The notes: generated by a model from the letters alone, not told the origin. DNA of 64,000 nucleotides from Adineta ricciae (GCA_905250025.1 CAJNOJ010000120.1:124001-188000); one strand, 5' to 3'; counted from the first letter of the stretch, positions 35,234-48,127 are shown. A program made the numbers and translations.

Positions 35234-38200
35234 TTATTTCAATATTGGACGGCTACCTACACCGTGTGTTGGAAGTGCTAAAATGGGAACAGAAGATGAT
35301 GATGATATTGGGAAGATTGAATGAAAATAATTTATACTTGAGTTTGGAAACATGGAATGAATATTGTTATTATTCATCATCATCATTTGCGATGGAAATC
35401 CACTATTTGTTGGACTGGTTGGACTGGTGAGTTGATTGAGTGGTAATGAAGATTTTTGTGCATCGCCACGAGTATGTGGAATTAAATTATTCAATGATAT
35501 GTCAATTTTACCGTGTGCCGATGTCCAAGTATTCTGAAAGCGAGAGAAGAAAACGATTTGTTTTCAAGAAAACATTTGAATAGAGCAAACAATGCAAAAG
35601 AATGAAATCCCATGAAAAATTAGTTGATTTTGATGAAAAGCGGTAAAATGTTAGAGCAGCGATGATACCTGTTTCTCCAAAGTAGAAAGATTTTGTTGTT
35701 GATCTACTTCAGGGGATGAGGTCGGAAAGACTGCCTATATAAAGAATTAGTATTTTGCAGTACTTCGTTGCGGTTTCTTTCTCTTTCGGTCTCTTTGAAA
35801 TAACATATTTAGTCGAAACACTTACATTAAATGAATTATTGTTTGGTCTATTGAATTGTTGTTGTGTAGACGGAAACATCATCGGTTGTTGTGGTGGAAA
35901 CATCTGTGGACGTACAAATGATTGTTGTTGAGGGGCGAAAAACGTGTTCGTTTGCTGAGTTGGTTGAGGTGATGTCATAAAAAAGTCTAAATCATTTGAT
36001 GATGAGTTGTTAGTAGTTGGGAATGCTGGTTTTGTTGTCGTTGTAGACATTGGTTGTAAAAGATCTGTTGACGTTGTTGTTTGTTGGAATAAATCAAATG
36101 GATCGAATTTCACCGAAGATGGAGGAACTGATGGAGTAGAATTCGTGTTAGCTGTCCAAACTGAAGCTTGTGTTCTAGAAAAAAAGAACATTCATTTTAT
36201 GGGTGATTTTGAAGATCGAAAGCGAGTTTACGCTGTAGTTGGTGGTATCACTTGTTTGGTTGGAATATCTGTTGCTTCTTGAAATTGACCAAAATCATCA
36301 TCAAGTGGTGATTGAGTAGTGGGCGCTTGAACATATGGAGCAAAACCGTCATCGTCATCACCACCTAACAGATCAACAACAGGTGCTTGAGGTGTTACAG
36401 GTGTTGCAACTGGCGCAGCCATTTGTGGTTTTTTAGTCGTGTTTGTCGAGGACTATAGACAATAATCACAGAGTTATTTGTTTGATACATAATTGATGAT
36501 AATATTAGTCATAAATACTCTGGTAATAAACTTATTATCGATTTCGATGTTTTGGTATAGGTTAAAGATTACTTCATAAAAAAATCATTCCACTTGACTA
36601 AATTATTTTTATGCTCCTAGCGATTAATAAAGCTTCAATGCGTGCATTCATATTCCTGATTAGTAGACAATGGTAATTTGCTCATGGAAAGAAGCAAGAA
36701 TAGCATTCACAAAATTTTCCCTTCATTCTTCCGGAAATTTAAATTCTGCTAAATAGTCTCGATGGCGATCGTCTAGTTTTCAAATAGATTCTCACTATTG
36801 TTCTCCTCCGATTACCTTGATATGCTCTTTCGTGTCTTATCTATCCCGTATTCTTTATCTTTCATTCAGAATTTACAATCGCTTATGAGATAATTTCATA
36901 ACTTACTCGAGTTTTATTTGCTGTTGTTGAAGTTTTTGTGACTTCAAAATCACTCTCCTATAATTAAATCGAAATGAATGCAAAAATATCGAGACAAAAA
37001 GTAGAAATGAAAGACGACAAACAGAGCAATTTGTTTACAATGAGAAACAATGCTTCATTTTCATTCTCAGACGAAAATTTCTATAGTTAAATGTTGGTCT
37101 TTCGTTAAATTTCTCTTGCCGTTTACCTTGGTTTTATTACGATACTCTGGTTTTGGATCATTCCACGTAGAATCGTGATATTCGTTACTCTTTTTCGAGT
37201 ATCGATTTTCATCATCACTAAAAATAAAACAGAAAAACGTCAAGATCCGGTGATTAACAATGAAGTTTGCTCAGTATGTTATGAATGGATAGAATAATGC
37301 ATTCATCAATCTATCTCAGATGACGCGCATGATAATTATCATCCCTGCAAATTCAGAATAATCACCTAACGTCCGGTGAATAATCGTGTGATGGTCGTCG
37401 TTGATCAAGAACCATTTCTTTCATTTTATTAGCTAAATCTTCCGCTTTGTTAAAACCTTCTTCAAATATCGACGGATTTGTCGATCGCCATCGACCATCT
37501 AATTCAACGAAATCTTTCTTTCGCGTTGAATTACTTCCACTACTGGACTCTTCGTAGTCATTCCAGCGATCACCTAGAAGGTAATTTGTCAAATGAAATC
37601 CAGCGAATATTATCGAAAACTAACCATAACGGCAGGACGATGTATCACTTCCAACACCAACGTATTTATCACGATTGACTTTCGCTTTCTTCCGTTCATC
37701 GCGAAGTCGATCGTCATCTTGAATGAATTCAACTATTTCTTTCACTTTATGACGTACTAGAGAACATAAACCATTGTTAATGTTAAATAATTCCGTACGT
37801 GTAAATGTCGTCTTACCATTAATGCCTTGATCTTTTCCTTGTTCATCATGATAGGAAAAACTTTCCAAACTTTTCAGATCATAGAGATGCTCTCGTGCTG
37901 ATGTCACTACTTTATCGCTTCCGTTTCTGATTAAGTAGGTTAAAACGAGCAGAGACTAAAACAGAACAAAATGCATACATTGAATCAGTCGATTCTCCAA
38001 CTGGATTTATCATTTCAATGAAGTGAAAATAAAAATCTGTTCTATCTTCAATTACAACGTAAACAAGAGAAGATAAAACTTAATCGCAAATCGATAACAT
38101 ATCCATTTCATTTCTTCGACGATCGTTATCTATCTGGCAAGTTATGTACAATAGAGTCAAACATACTTTATATGTTCGTCGCCATAATTTTTTATCTTGT

Positions 38201-38499
38201 CCAAAACAACGTTTCCACAACATTCCCATTAACTATAATAGCAATTAAAGATAAACTCAATACGGATTCAAATAAGATCATCATACTTCAGTATAATGCT
38301 CATAGGAATAGGATAACTGAGAAAGTTCTTGTAGTAATTTGCCAGATGGACCCCATGATTCATCATTAGTCGCTTCAACAACTTTGGCTTCTGTTTCCGT
38401 GTAGTTCATAACAATATTAGTTGCTTTATCGAATAATTCACGAACTTTATAAGGCATGGCTGGCATATAACTACTTAAGTTTATTTTACTGAGATCCAT
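35234..38499 (-). CDS. CLINT1: Clathrin interactor 1 / epsinR (ENTH-domain protein)
   Basis: Start ATG 38499 (MDLSKINLSSYMPAMPYK). Exon 1 runs to 38287, exon 2 lies about 38228-38165, followed by exons near 37970-37817, 37759-37624, 37574-37368, 37218-37129, 36959-36908, 36452-36229, 36178-about 35826, 35736-35670 and 35533-35234. The ENTH domain matches epsinR closely: KVRELFDKATNIVMNYTETEAKV, EATNDESWGPSG, LWRRTYKSLLVLTYLIRNGS, then VVTSAREHLYDLKSLE, DEQGKDQGIN and VEFIQDDDRLRDERKKAK. The C-terminal tail is Q/N/S/T/P-rich with acidic-phenylalanine motifs (DDDFGQF, DPFDLF) that in epsinR bind the AP-1/GGA gamma-ear and clathrin. Role: phosphoinositide binding and clathrin coat assembly at TGN/endosomes. 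Divergent from the next gene by 480 bases. Confidence 0.93.
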
Positions 38500-38978
38500 C
38501 GTTAAATTCAACTTCTGAAAAAGAAAGATTTGGAGAAGAACATTGCAAATAACAAAGTTTTGCGTCAAAGAAAAACTAGTTGCGATGCAAAACAGAAAGA
38601 AGAGAAAAAAAAAAGAACATCAACGAGTGATGAATAAAATGAATATCGAAGTGGATCAGACAAAGCGAGTAAAAGAACCGAAGGTAATGATGATGATGAT
38701 GACGCGGTGACGAGAACGGCGACCATTTGAGTGGTTGCACTTAACTTACTACTGAACTTCATTGGTATCTTCGTTGGTTTCTCATAACTATTCAAAATTT
38801 TTAATAGAAAAATTCCGTTGATTTGTTATTCAAAAAAATTAATTCGGTAGGAAAATTTTCTCTCCACGGTGATGTCGCTAAGAACTGAGAGACATGTCGA
38901 GAATCGATTAACCAATAAGAACTGTTGATGACATGGACCGTCATTTAATTTAATGTTGCAGGTTATGAGAGAGATATT
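38500..38978. promoter_or_regulatory. Divergent spacer between CLINT1 and the KIAA2013-like gene
   Basis: About 480 bases. The minus-strand ORF at 38565-38795 is a serine/leucine-rich frame that likely reflects CLINT1 leader sequence and not a protein. Presumably promoters for both genes. No specific element identified. Confidence 0.35.
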
Positions 38979-41591
38979 ATGACTATAAATCTCAGAGTAA
39001 GATCATATATTTTCATTAATTAAACGATCTCATTAACATAATTGATATAGAGTCTCTTCAAGGATATTGATCGTCGCTATGGTATTACTTATACATATCG
39101 TCGTTTGAAGCGAAGGTAGGTAAGTTGAGAATTAGCTGAAATTTGGTGCATAAACACCGGTTTCGTTGCCAAAATTTTCTTCGTTTAGGTCCTAAAACAG
39201 CTTTTTCTATCTTTGTGATAAATATGCGTTTCGGCATAACAATTAAAGGCAGATTTTATATCATTCGACAGTAGGCTTTTGTCATTTGCTATTTGAATTT
39301 TGTTGAATCTGAATAACTAACCAGTCTAGTATTTCTTTTCCTTTTCGAATAAGTTTCTTATCTGATTTAGAACTCGTCGATCGTTTCTTTGTCTCATCAT
39401 TATCACTATCATCATTTTCTATCTATTCGTTAAATGGACACCTCACGAGGTCACATACAAGAACAGTACGTTCTCGAAAAACAAATTCTGAAACTAGACT
39501 ACCTATTTGTATATTAGTTAATTACGATCGATGTTTGCAAAACCGATTGGAACAATTTTCACGGGATCAAGAGGAAATGAACACAATTTTCAATCATGAC
39601 CCGATTCAGTATGGAGAAATCGTTAGTTTGCCATTCACAGGTTAGAAATCACACCATAAATAAACATTCAAAATATGATTATCTGTATCTCTTGTATATT
39701 CAGGTAATGGTTACCTTGGTCTTTCTTTATCCAGTCAATCTCATATACAACTTTTAACTGATATTCGTTCCCAATTCATATCTACTGGTTACTCTCCAAT
39801 TGTTCATATTTCGTCTGATACATGGGAGGCTTCGAGTGTAACATTATTACAAATGAAACAAGGTCTTGTCAAACGTATTCAATGTTATAAACTTAGTCAA
39901 GAACGTTCTGCACATGTTACTCAATCTTTATATGTACATCGACAGCGACCATCGTTGATTGTTCAAGATATCGAAATCACTAATCCCAGTGAACACACCC
40001 TTGACCTTGGATTACTACAAAAGAAAGAAATATCGAAAACGGATGTCCAACAACTTGATGAACAAGATGTTCGATTTGACTCGTCAACAGATAGTTATCT
40101 AATGACAACGAATCAAATATCAACACGGCAAAATAATCCTATTATATATGTTATTATTACGAATAAATTACTTTCGAATACCAATGTTAAACCCGGTAGG
40201 TATGTTCAAATGAAGTCAGATAGGATTGCTTATTACGTTCGCTAAAATGTTTCTCTTTTTTAGCCTAGAAAAACAAACAGTTTTAACTGTAGTGAAGTTT
40301 TCTTCTCCTCTTTCGAAAGCTTCCATTGCAAATGAAACCTATCTCAACGAATGGAAAGTTAAATTACAAAAACAAGCCAAAGATGACATGGCAAATGCTC
40401 TTTCAACATCATCTGTTCGATTATTAAAAGAGCATGTCAATACATGGTCATCCATATGGCAAAGCGGTTTTCGCATGAGTCGTTCATTAGCACCTTCAGC
40501 CATGAATGGAGATGTTATCAATCGAACGCTTTACTATGTTCTTTGTTCAACTCCATCGCCGATTTATGAATTTAATATTGATGAAAGTAAAAGAAATGAG
40601 TTGAATCAGAGCCTCTTTCAAATGGAGCAATGCTATGAAAGTCATTCAACATTGTAAGTTCTACTGAAATCTTTAATATCTATTCCAATGACTGCTTTCA
40701 ATGTAGAATCGGAGAAAAACTATGGATATCGCCTGGTGATGATCTAGCTGTATCACAATTAGCTAATCTATGGCGTTCGACGTTATCTCGAAAGGGTTGT
40801 TTTACATTAATGCGAAGTGGTATGTTCTCAAATTCAGTTCTACTCATTAGGAAAATCTTTGTCGTACATGGTTTTGTTTTTATAGGTGCTGATGGTGTTC
40901 TTCAATCTATGTTGCTTTCCATCGGTGGTATACGTTTTCGTACACATCATTTAGAGATGTATCTCGATCCGAAGGAGCTTCATCGTGATATGTTTTTTCG
41001 TTCGATTAATTTCGGTAAACAATATCATGTAAATATAAGTATTACTGTTGGTCACGATAATCGTGCTGTTATCGATGTATCGATTGATAATGAAAATGCT
41101 CAGGCTTATGCATGCGATGCTGGTTGTTTAGATCCGCCAACAAAATTAAGGTTGTTCATACATGTTTTTCTTCTGTGTGATAGAAAGTTTGTTTATTTTT
41201 CTTTCCAGTCATCAACCGGTACGCTTTCCGGTAAAAATGACAAGTCCACCAACAGCAATTCTCTACATTGCCGAAGATTTCGAGTATATGACACAATTAA
41301 AAGACACACTACATGTAAAAGAAGTCGAAATCGGTATGAATGCACCCTTTTTTCTTTTACTAGAAATCTACTTGACGTTTAATTTTTGTTTATTCAGCTC
41401 CTCCTCATGCACATGATGTTCTCGCACTTCACCGACACGGTCATAAACTTGGCGGCTTACCTATAGTCTTCTGGATTGCATTAGCATTTTTAATCGTTAT
41501 ATTCCATTTATTTTTATTAAAAATCATTCTGAATGAAATGGGATTCTTCAAACATACATTACCAAACTACACAAGGCCTCGTGTTCTATAA
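38979..41591 (+). CDS. KIAA2013-like (DUF2152) membrane glycoprotein
   Basis: Probable start ATG 38979 (MTINLR), then exons about 39053-39115, 39371-39470, 39516-39640, 39703-40197, 40263-40653, 40707-40819, 40887-41150, 41209-41334 and 41399-41591. The frame joins cleanly through an N-terminal hydrophobic anchor ([19 protein letters not shown]) and a long lumenal/extracellular region beginning [21 protein letters not shown] second hydrophobic segment ([20 protein letters not shown]) lies near the C-terminus, which ends TRPRVL. This order and the GNGYLG start of the globular domain resemble the conserved animal protein KIAA2013 (Pfam DUF2152), of unknown biochemical role. The family call is from memory of layout and short motifs only, so moderate. 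Potential N-glycosylation sites include NISI and NRTL. Confidence 0.62.
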
Positions 41592-42345
41592 CTCTAAACT
41601 TGTTGTTTTCTAATTCATTCGCATTTGTAAAGATGAATATCTGTTTATGTTTGTTTTCAAATCACTGTTTAACTTCGTTATTTTATATTTCAAACGAGAA
41701 GACTTGGGAAGAAAAACAAAATCGAATAAATAGTCCGAGAACATGGTTGCTTGTCGATTAACTTTTAGTTGTTAATAATACACAAAATCAGATTTGCATG
41801 GTGACGACTCGTCATCAAAAGTTGTTTGACATTTTCTTTTTTTTTCTCTTCTAATGACTGTCGATCATAATTTATGATTTTGAAAAGGAAGAATAAAAGA
41901 AAAGTCTTAAAGAACAATAGTTCGCTAAGGAGAAAAAACAATCACTTTGTTCCTTTGTACAACGAGATCTGCTGAATTTTTTTATGCCTTATCGTTAAAC
42001 TGTCAATATTGCACACATTTGATTTCGATTAGATGAGATTTTCTTCTTCTTCTTCTTTTTCTCTCACTCATCCTACTAAAAGAGTTTCAGTGTCGTTTAC
42101 GATAACAACAACATCGATACCAAACAAAATCTTGTAATTGTGTTGTTGTTGTTGTCGCTGAAGAGAAGGAGAAAAGTAAAGAAGAGAGAGAAAAAAAAAG
42201 TAAAAAATATCTTGTGATGAAACTCACGTCTCAAGGATCGATTTAAAACAAAAATAACTTGTATAATTCTTTTTGTTCTTAGCTTTTTCATTGTTTGCAT
42301 CGTTTATTTTTAAGGATAATCGTATCCGAAAGAAAATCTAGCTCA
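41592..42345. other. Intergenic, nothing recognised
   Basis: About 750 bases, T-rich with AAGAGAGAGAAAAAA and CTTCTTCTT low-complexity tracts. AATAAA occurs near 41723 and likely ends the upstream transcript. Minus-strand ORF 42097-42300 is low-complexity. No RNA gene or element recognised. Confidence 0.4.
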
Positions 42346-44758
42346 ATGAAGCCACCGAAATCTTGGACTAAAACAACTGAGCCGTCATCTTACGATCAAA
42401 TCTACAAATTTCTCGAACATTCGCTAAATGAATGTTTGTCTTTCATCGACGAAATCGAAAATGAATACTATCAAGATACATCGACTTCAGTGAACATTAA
42501 ACCTAAACTTCAAACAGCCAGAAGACCACAATCTGTTAATACACTTATTGCATGGTCAGGACCATTGAATGAATTACGAAACGCACGTCTTCTTAGTGAT
42601 ATTCGAAATGGTAAAACAGCACGGGATCTTCTAACTGAAGCCAGAACGGGAAATTTCGGTGATTCAATATCGGATGAGTGTGTCAATCTGTTGAAGAATA
42701 TTTTGGATAAAACAAACGATCAATTACATTCAAAAATGCCATTATTAGCAAATAAAATCGCGGAATGTATGAATTTAATGGAACAATACTTTCTTTCGTT
42801 TTATGATATTGATAATATTCAAGAAGTTGTTCAAAAACGAAGAAATGATCGACCACCGGTAAGTATCTCTACTTGCAACAGTGACGTATTTATCGAGTAG
42901 ATCATTCATTCATAGTTAGATAGTTGAGAATCACTTTGAGATGATCGAGTCATTCTTTTTAGAACATTCTACAAGTGTATTGCAAGAAAAATTAAGGTAT
43001 ACCTTGCATGTGCATGATAATTCTATTGTTTGTTCTTTTTTTTTCTCATACTTTTGCATGAAACGAAGGAGATCTTTCTACCTCAGTTTGATTTCATGTC
43101 TCGTGTTACTTAGGATGAATACGTAGAAACAGCGTATACTTATGAAAAAGCTCGATGGACGCATATATTTCAAGTGAATAAGTCAATAAAAATCTTATCA
43201 GAAATGCAACAACGTGCTGAAGACACTCGAGGCATTGTCATGTCATCTTTATCGAAAGAATGTCAAGAATTGGCTGTTCGTTGTGATTGTACATCACTTT
43301 CATACATATTCGCGTTGCCCGAATGTTATATTGAAGCTCGACGAGCAATTCAAGCTCTTCGAACTTGGTTAAGTGAAGATTCGAAATACACATCATTTAT
43401 TCAAACGTAATTTTTCAGTTACACGAATGACTGAATAGAATATAGCGCAGTTTTTAGGTCATTGAAAGTGCTGGATGAAAAGTTCGCTGACGAGAAGAAG
43501 AATTTCGAATTTGCCAAAGCACATCTTAGTCATGTTGAACATCGAGTAATTATAGGAAATTGATCATTTTAATGATTATAAATATCAATCGATTTTCCTA
43601 GGCGGATTCCTTTCAAACCCAATTGAATAAAGCTGAACAAGAAAATGAACTCAATGCGAAAAAATTTGAAGAACTCGAAGAACGGCTAGATACGAAAGAA
43701 CGAGAATATCTATCAAAGCGTTTGACATCAGAAGTGTATGAGGATCAATTGAAAAAAATGCTTCAAGCAGCCGAAGAACCCGATGCTGTTGATAATCATT
43801 TATCCATCGAACGATTTCAGCAAGAGATTAAACAATTTGCCAGAGAGTTGCCAAAATTAAAAGCTCAAATGGAAACAATTAAAGGACGTATTGCGTTTTT
43901 TAAACAGCGCAAAGAAGAATTAGCAGCGATGCGTACAGAACACAAACGCTTGGCGCAAGAAGCACAGGTGGCATTAGAAGAGAAAATTTTAAGAGAAAAC
44001 GAATTCAATCGCGTAGCGAATTGTCGAGATGTAATACGAAATATTTACAGATGTCGTTCAACGAATGATTTGCCACAGAAAATCTTCTATTCTCTACCAA
44101 TTCGATCGAGAAGATCAGGTGAAGCTGATAATGGTAAGGCACACTTGACTTCGTTTATAACATGAAAAAGAAGAGTAGAATCTATTTGATTCTATTCCAG
44201 ACGATCTGTCCAAAGCTATTCGTCTCGTTGCAAAAAGTATCGGCCGTGATTGGACTCGACTCTATTGGCAGTTACCTTTTCATCCGGCACGTGGTCAAGA
44301 AGAAATATCGAAAGATATTGAATACATCGACGATAAATACCATCGAGGTGATGTTCATCAAGTTCGTATAGATTTGAATTGGTCAACTAATGTTATTGAC
44401 ATGTACTATTGATGACTTTGTCTAGGCACAAGCAGCAGATTCATTGAATAAATGGCGACGTTTCCATACACGTGCCGTACTTGACGATCTAATTCAAGCA
44501 CTTCGTAAAGTACGTCGCCAGGATGTAGTACAAACTATTGAACGACGTATTCTCAAACCCAAAATATCCATCAATGATATACATGAAGATGTCGACCCCC
44601 GAAAGAAAGAAATTGAAGATTTAAATCGAAAATTGAATCATTTATTTGACAAAATTAAAACAGGTGCTATTACCACACACGACACATATTCCTATTCAAC
44701 TATTGGTATCGCCCCGCTACGCCCGGTTAGAAGACACCGCACTCTGGCCACACATTGA
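42346..44758 (+). CDS. Coiled-coil protein with C-terminal Death domain
   Basis: Likely start ATG 42346 (MKPPKSWTKTTEPSS), with exons about 42346-42859, 43114-43407, 43459-43542, 43603-44133, 44200-44348 and 44427-44758. The N-terminal half is helical and acidic, without a domain I recognise. The middle (about 43620-44030) is a strong coiled coil rich in K/E/Q/L (ELEERLDTKEREYLSKRL, ARELPKLKAQMETIKGRI). The C-terminal part resembles a Death domain: LVAKSIGRDWTRLYWQL, then ADSLNKWRRF...VLDDLIQALRKVRRQDVVQTIE, the alpha5-alpha6 signature. Death domains mediate homotypic assembly in apoptotic or innate immune signalling, so an adaptor or scaffold role is plausible. I do not recognise a named orthologue. 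Confidence 0.65.
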
Positions 44759-45309
44759 ATTGCACTTTTGTTTGCACTAACTTTTCTTTTTGAATATATC
44801 ACTATTTTTCAAAAACTGCACCTTTCAATGCACTTTGCCATTTCATTGAACACACGCACTTTTGTATATCTGCACAAATATTACTTTTAATCTTGATTTT
44901 CGTACGAGATCAAATGATATGATTGATTATTCATGCTTTCTGAAGAATTAGGTCGACTAAAGTTTTCTTTATTTACAGATGAATGATCGTAGAATGACGA
45001 AAAGTACGGATTTTACTTCGTAACACTCATCGTATCCTCTCTCAAATGAACAACTCAACAAAGTTGACGCAGAAACTCATTCATACACAATGGACGGTGC
45101 TTTATCTAGAAAAACACATGTTTTATATTCGCTTTCATATTTTATTATTTGATGTCCTCAATAAATTATGGAAAATCAATGGGCTTCTGTTATCCGCTTT
45201 GACAAAAAGACATTTTTTCATGTATGACAACGAGATTGAATCTTTGGTTAGAGTTGGGTGAAGTAGTATTGTTGCCGTGAATTTCCATGTTTATATAAAA
45301 AGACAAAAA
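44759..45309. other. Intergenic, upstream side of the 5S locus
   Basis: About 550 bases. ORF 45046-45261 on plus has no recognisable motif and ends near the 5S terminator; I do not call it. TTTATATAAAAAGACAAAAA next to the 5S gene supplies its minus-strand T-run terminator. Confidence 0.4.
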
Positions 45310-45427
45310 GCTTACGACACTCGGTATTCCCAGGCGGTCACCCATCCAAGTACTAACCGAGCCCGACGTTGCTTAACTTCAGTGATCGGACGAGAACTGG
45401 TGTATTCAACGTGGTATGGCCGTAAGC
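45310..45427 (-). rRNA. 5S ribosomal RNA
   Basis: The reverse complement starts GCTTACGGCCATACCACGTT and ends ATACCGAGTGTCGTAAGC, 118 nt, with complementary termini forming helix I. The pol III internal promoter is intact: box A-like AAGTTAAGCAACGTCGGGC and box C-like TTAGTACTTGGATGGGTGAC. The sequence is of metazoan type. The 3' end is followed on the minus strand by TTTTTGTCTTTTT, an RNA polymerase III terminator. A single copy sits alone between protein genes, not in a visible tandem array. Its role is the structural RNA of the large ribosomal subunit. Confidence 0.97.
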
Positions 45428-46642
45428 GTATATAACTATCTTAGATTTCATCGTTTGTCTAACGTTAAACCAAATCTTTCATCAGAAATATTTGCCAAAA
45501 ATGCAGCGCATAGTTCGTTTTTTTTAAATTGTAGTAATGCTATTCCCTCCAATCATGCAAAAACATTAAAACTAAGAATTCTTTATATATAATTTATATT
45601 TTATGCAATTGCTTTTATTATCTCCGCGTGAAACCCTTTTCTGAATCAGACTGAAAGATTTTTATTTGATATAAGTACACGCTTTTAAGTATGCACCACT
45701 GCCCATCCGTTTTAATTAATTTCAGCATTTTTCTTATGTACTGAAAGACGTCTACATTGTATCTATCGTTCAAACTCAGTTACCGAAGTCATCTGATGTC
45801 TCTGGAAAAATAACATACTTTCCAGCAACGTTGCATACTCCGTGCATGTCATTCCAATCTAATATTCGTATTTTAACGATGTCATATAGTGTCTATACGT
45901 TTAGTTTTCTCAATGGGGAATAAAGCCATGGCTAGTTGTGTTGTTGAAAGTCAACGTCTGCAATGTGTCATACATTACGTGTTTTGATGAAGAATTCTGG
46001 TTTATCTCTAGAAGTCATTGACAAGTCTCATCCATTATTCGTGATTGTAGAGCTTTTGTTGACCCTTTAAAAATCGTATGCATCATTTCACAATCATCAA
46101 AACAAGTGAGAGAATATATGAGCAAATCAGATTTCGTATTGACTGCGTAAATATTCATTTTTACCCATAGAAATCGTAGAAATCCTTTTCGATTTCGTTT
46201 CTAATGATCAAAATAACTACCTATGAAAATATTCATCAGTGATCGTTATAGTAAAATCGTTCTGACTACGTGATCATGATGTCAGTCAATCTAATTAATC
46301 AAAAATCAAACGTCAATATTTATTTATGAACTTGTACGGTATTCTCTCTCTTACTTTCCTGCCTTTTGACAAGCAGTTCGCATACACTTCGTTCTCATCG
46401 ATAGAGCACAATAATCTTGTTGATTTAACTTTTCATTTATATCGGCTATTATTTCTTTGAAAATGTTCTCTACCTTACCGTCAACGTAGGTGTATTCTGA
46501 CTACCGACATACTCCATACTCAAACAAAACAAATTGCATCGAACGAGAGCAGACCACAGAATCCGCTCATTTTTTCTCTCCTCTCTTCTATTTTTATCAG
46601 TCAATTACTTTTCATATTACTTGAAAACGTTAAAAGTGAAAT
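45428..46642. other. 1.2 kb intergenic, nothing recognised
   Basis: AT-rich sequence between the 5S gene and the His-rich ORF. GTATATAACTATC just upstream of the 5S start could act as an AT-rich upstream element. Otherwise no ORF above about 60 codons, repeat or RNA gene seen. Confidence 0.4.
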
Positions 46643-48127
46643 ATGGCGTATCATATTAAAAAAGAGTATTTAAAAAATTGGGATATACAAGAGAGAACCG
46701 ATAATCGAGCACTTTTTCTTGCAAACGATTATGACGAAGAAGATATTTACATATCGGAACGCTCATCAATCACTTCATCCAATGATACATGCCAATTAAT
46801 TAGCGCAGACAATGAACAAATACCAACAGCAACGTCTTTGTCCCCGCGTTTACCATCTTCTCGAAAGGCGCCACATAGTCTTCGATACACATACAATGAT
46901 TTACCCTCGAATGGCATTCCAGTGGCTGTTCAATATCAAAAACAGAAAAAGGAAGAAAAGACTAAGAAGAACACCCTTCATAAAGCACCGCCTGGTCACG
47001 GAACTTTAGTACCTTTACCAGAGGTAAAGCCAACCGGTGTTGATGATAATTATTATCCGTATTGGTATTATTACAAATTGAAAAATCCTGATTGGATCGC
47101 ACGTCAACGCCAGGCGAATCATCAGCAGAAGGCTCCATATAATTTAACTGAAACTTCAAAATATCCTTCTCAACCTTCCCTGACAACATTACCGATCAAA
47201 CCAAAAAAGCGAACGCCGAACTCTCGTCCGAATGGAGTACCCGTCGTCCAGAATAAACAACATCATGATCATTCGGAGAAAGATTCAGTTACACCATCGC
47301 ATGTGGTATTGCACCAAGATCATGACACTCCTCAACAACGGCCAACGTCGAGACGCTACGTACCATTAAAAGATCCAGACAATCATGATTATTATGAACA
47401 ACAACCAAAACGAAAAGTACTACCAGATCGCCGTAAACTTAAAACAGAATATGAATGGACAGATCACTATTTACAATCGATATCAAATAAACCACCACAA
47501 AACCCAAGTAATCTAATAATAACACCCAAACCAATCGCGAATCGGTCAAAAATTCAATCAAAAAATACCGATAAATATTTTTTTACCTCTGACATGAACG
47601 ACGATGACAGTTATTACCTTCCTCAACATCATCATCATCATCATCACCATCACCATACTCCTGCACAACAAAATCGTTCTCATGTACAGACTCATGGTCA
47701 TCATCATCCTTATCCTCCTTCTATTCCCTCGGAATCAAATCACCTCTATCATCGAACAACTTTACAAAATATTTCTCATCAGGACGAATACCATCAACAA
47801 CACCTACACATTCGTCGTCGTTCGTCGTCAGGTGCATACATTGACTCTGACGTTCAAGTCGTAGACATTTTATATGACGATCCATATCCACATACATCTA
47901 CGTTGTATAACCAAATTCCTTATTTACCAGCGATTACAAATAGTCATCAACAAAAAGTTCATGTCAATCGATATCCAGTTGATTACTATGGAGCATTGTC
48001 TCAACTACCAAATAGTAGAGCCTACAAACAAACAACCGGAAAAGCGAAGACTTACAAGCCGAAAATACATTCACGATTTTCTGATCATCATCTGCAGAAT
48101 GTCACAGACAAGAGACTCGTAGTTTGA
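46643..48127 (+). CDS. Orphan low-complexity protein, Tyr/His/Gln/Pro-rich
   Basis: Intronless ORF of 494 residues from MAYHIKKEYLKNWD. No signal peptide or transmembrane segment. The N-terminal third is charged (NDYDEEDIYISERSS). A YYPYWYYYKLKNPDW aromatic patch lies near residue 135. Basic/proline stretches follow, then a run of ten histidines (about 47625-47655) and many scattered H, Q and Y. Codon use and open length support real coding, but I recognise no family. Such composition suggests an intrinsically disordered, possibly metal-binding or cytoskeletal/structural protein; this is inference. The nearest neighbours (5S rRNA, tetraspanin) do not indicate a role. Confidence 0.6.
   Translation: MAYHIKKEYLKNWDIQERTDNRALFLANDYDEEDIYISERSSITSSNDTCQLISADNEQIPTATSLSPRLPSSRKAPHSLRYTYNDLPSNGIPVAVQYQKQKKEEKTKKNTLHKAPPGHGTLVPLPEVKPTGVDDNYYPYWYYYKLKNPDWIARQRQANHQQKAPYNLTETSKYPSQPSLTTLPIKPKKRTPNSRPNGVPVVQNKQHHDHSEKDSVTPSHVVLHQDHDTPQQRPTSRRYVPLKDPDNHDYYEQQPKRKVLPDRRKLKTEYEWTDHYLQSISNKPPQNPSNLIITPKPIANRSKIQSKNTDKYFFTSDMNDDDSYYLPQHHHHHHHHHHTPAQQNRSHVQTHGHHHPYPPSIPSESNHLYHRTTLQNISHQDEYHQQHLHIRRRSSSGAYIDSDVQVVDILYDDPYPHTSTLYNQIPYLPAITNSHQQKVHVNRYPVDYYGALSQLPNSRAYKQTTGKAKTYKPKIHSRFSDHHLQNVTDKRLVV

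Noticed and set aside
45046-45261. 71-residue ORF next to the 5S gene
   Set aside because: No motif, AT-driven composition and no plausible splice partners.
47604-47864. Alternative-frame ORF overlapping the His-rich gene, rich in Ile/Thr
   Set aside because: It is the shifted frame of CAT/CAC histidine codons with no independent support.
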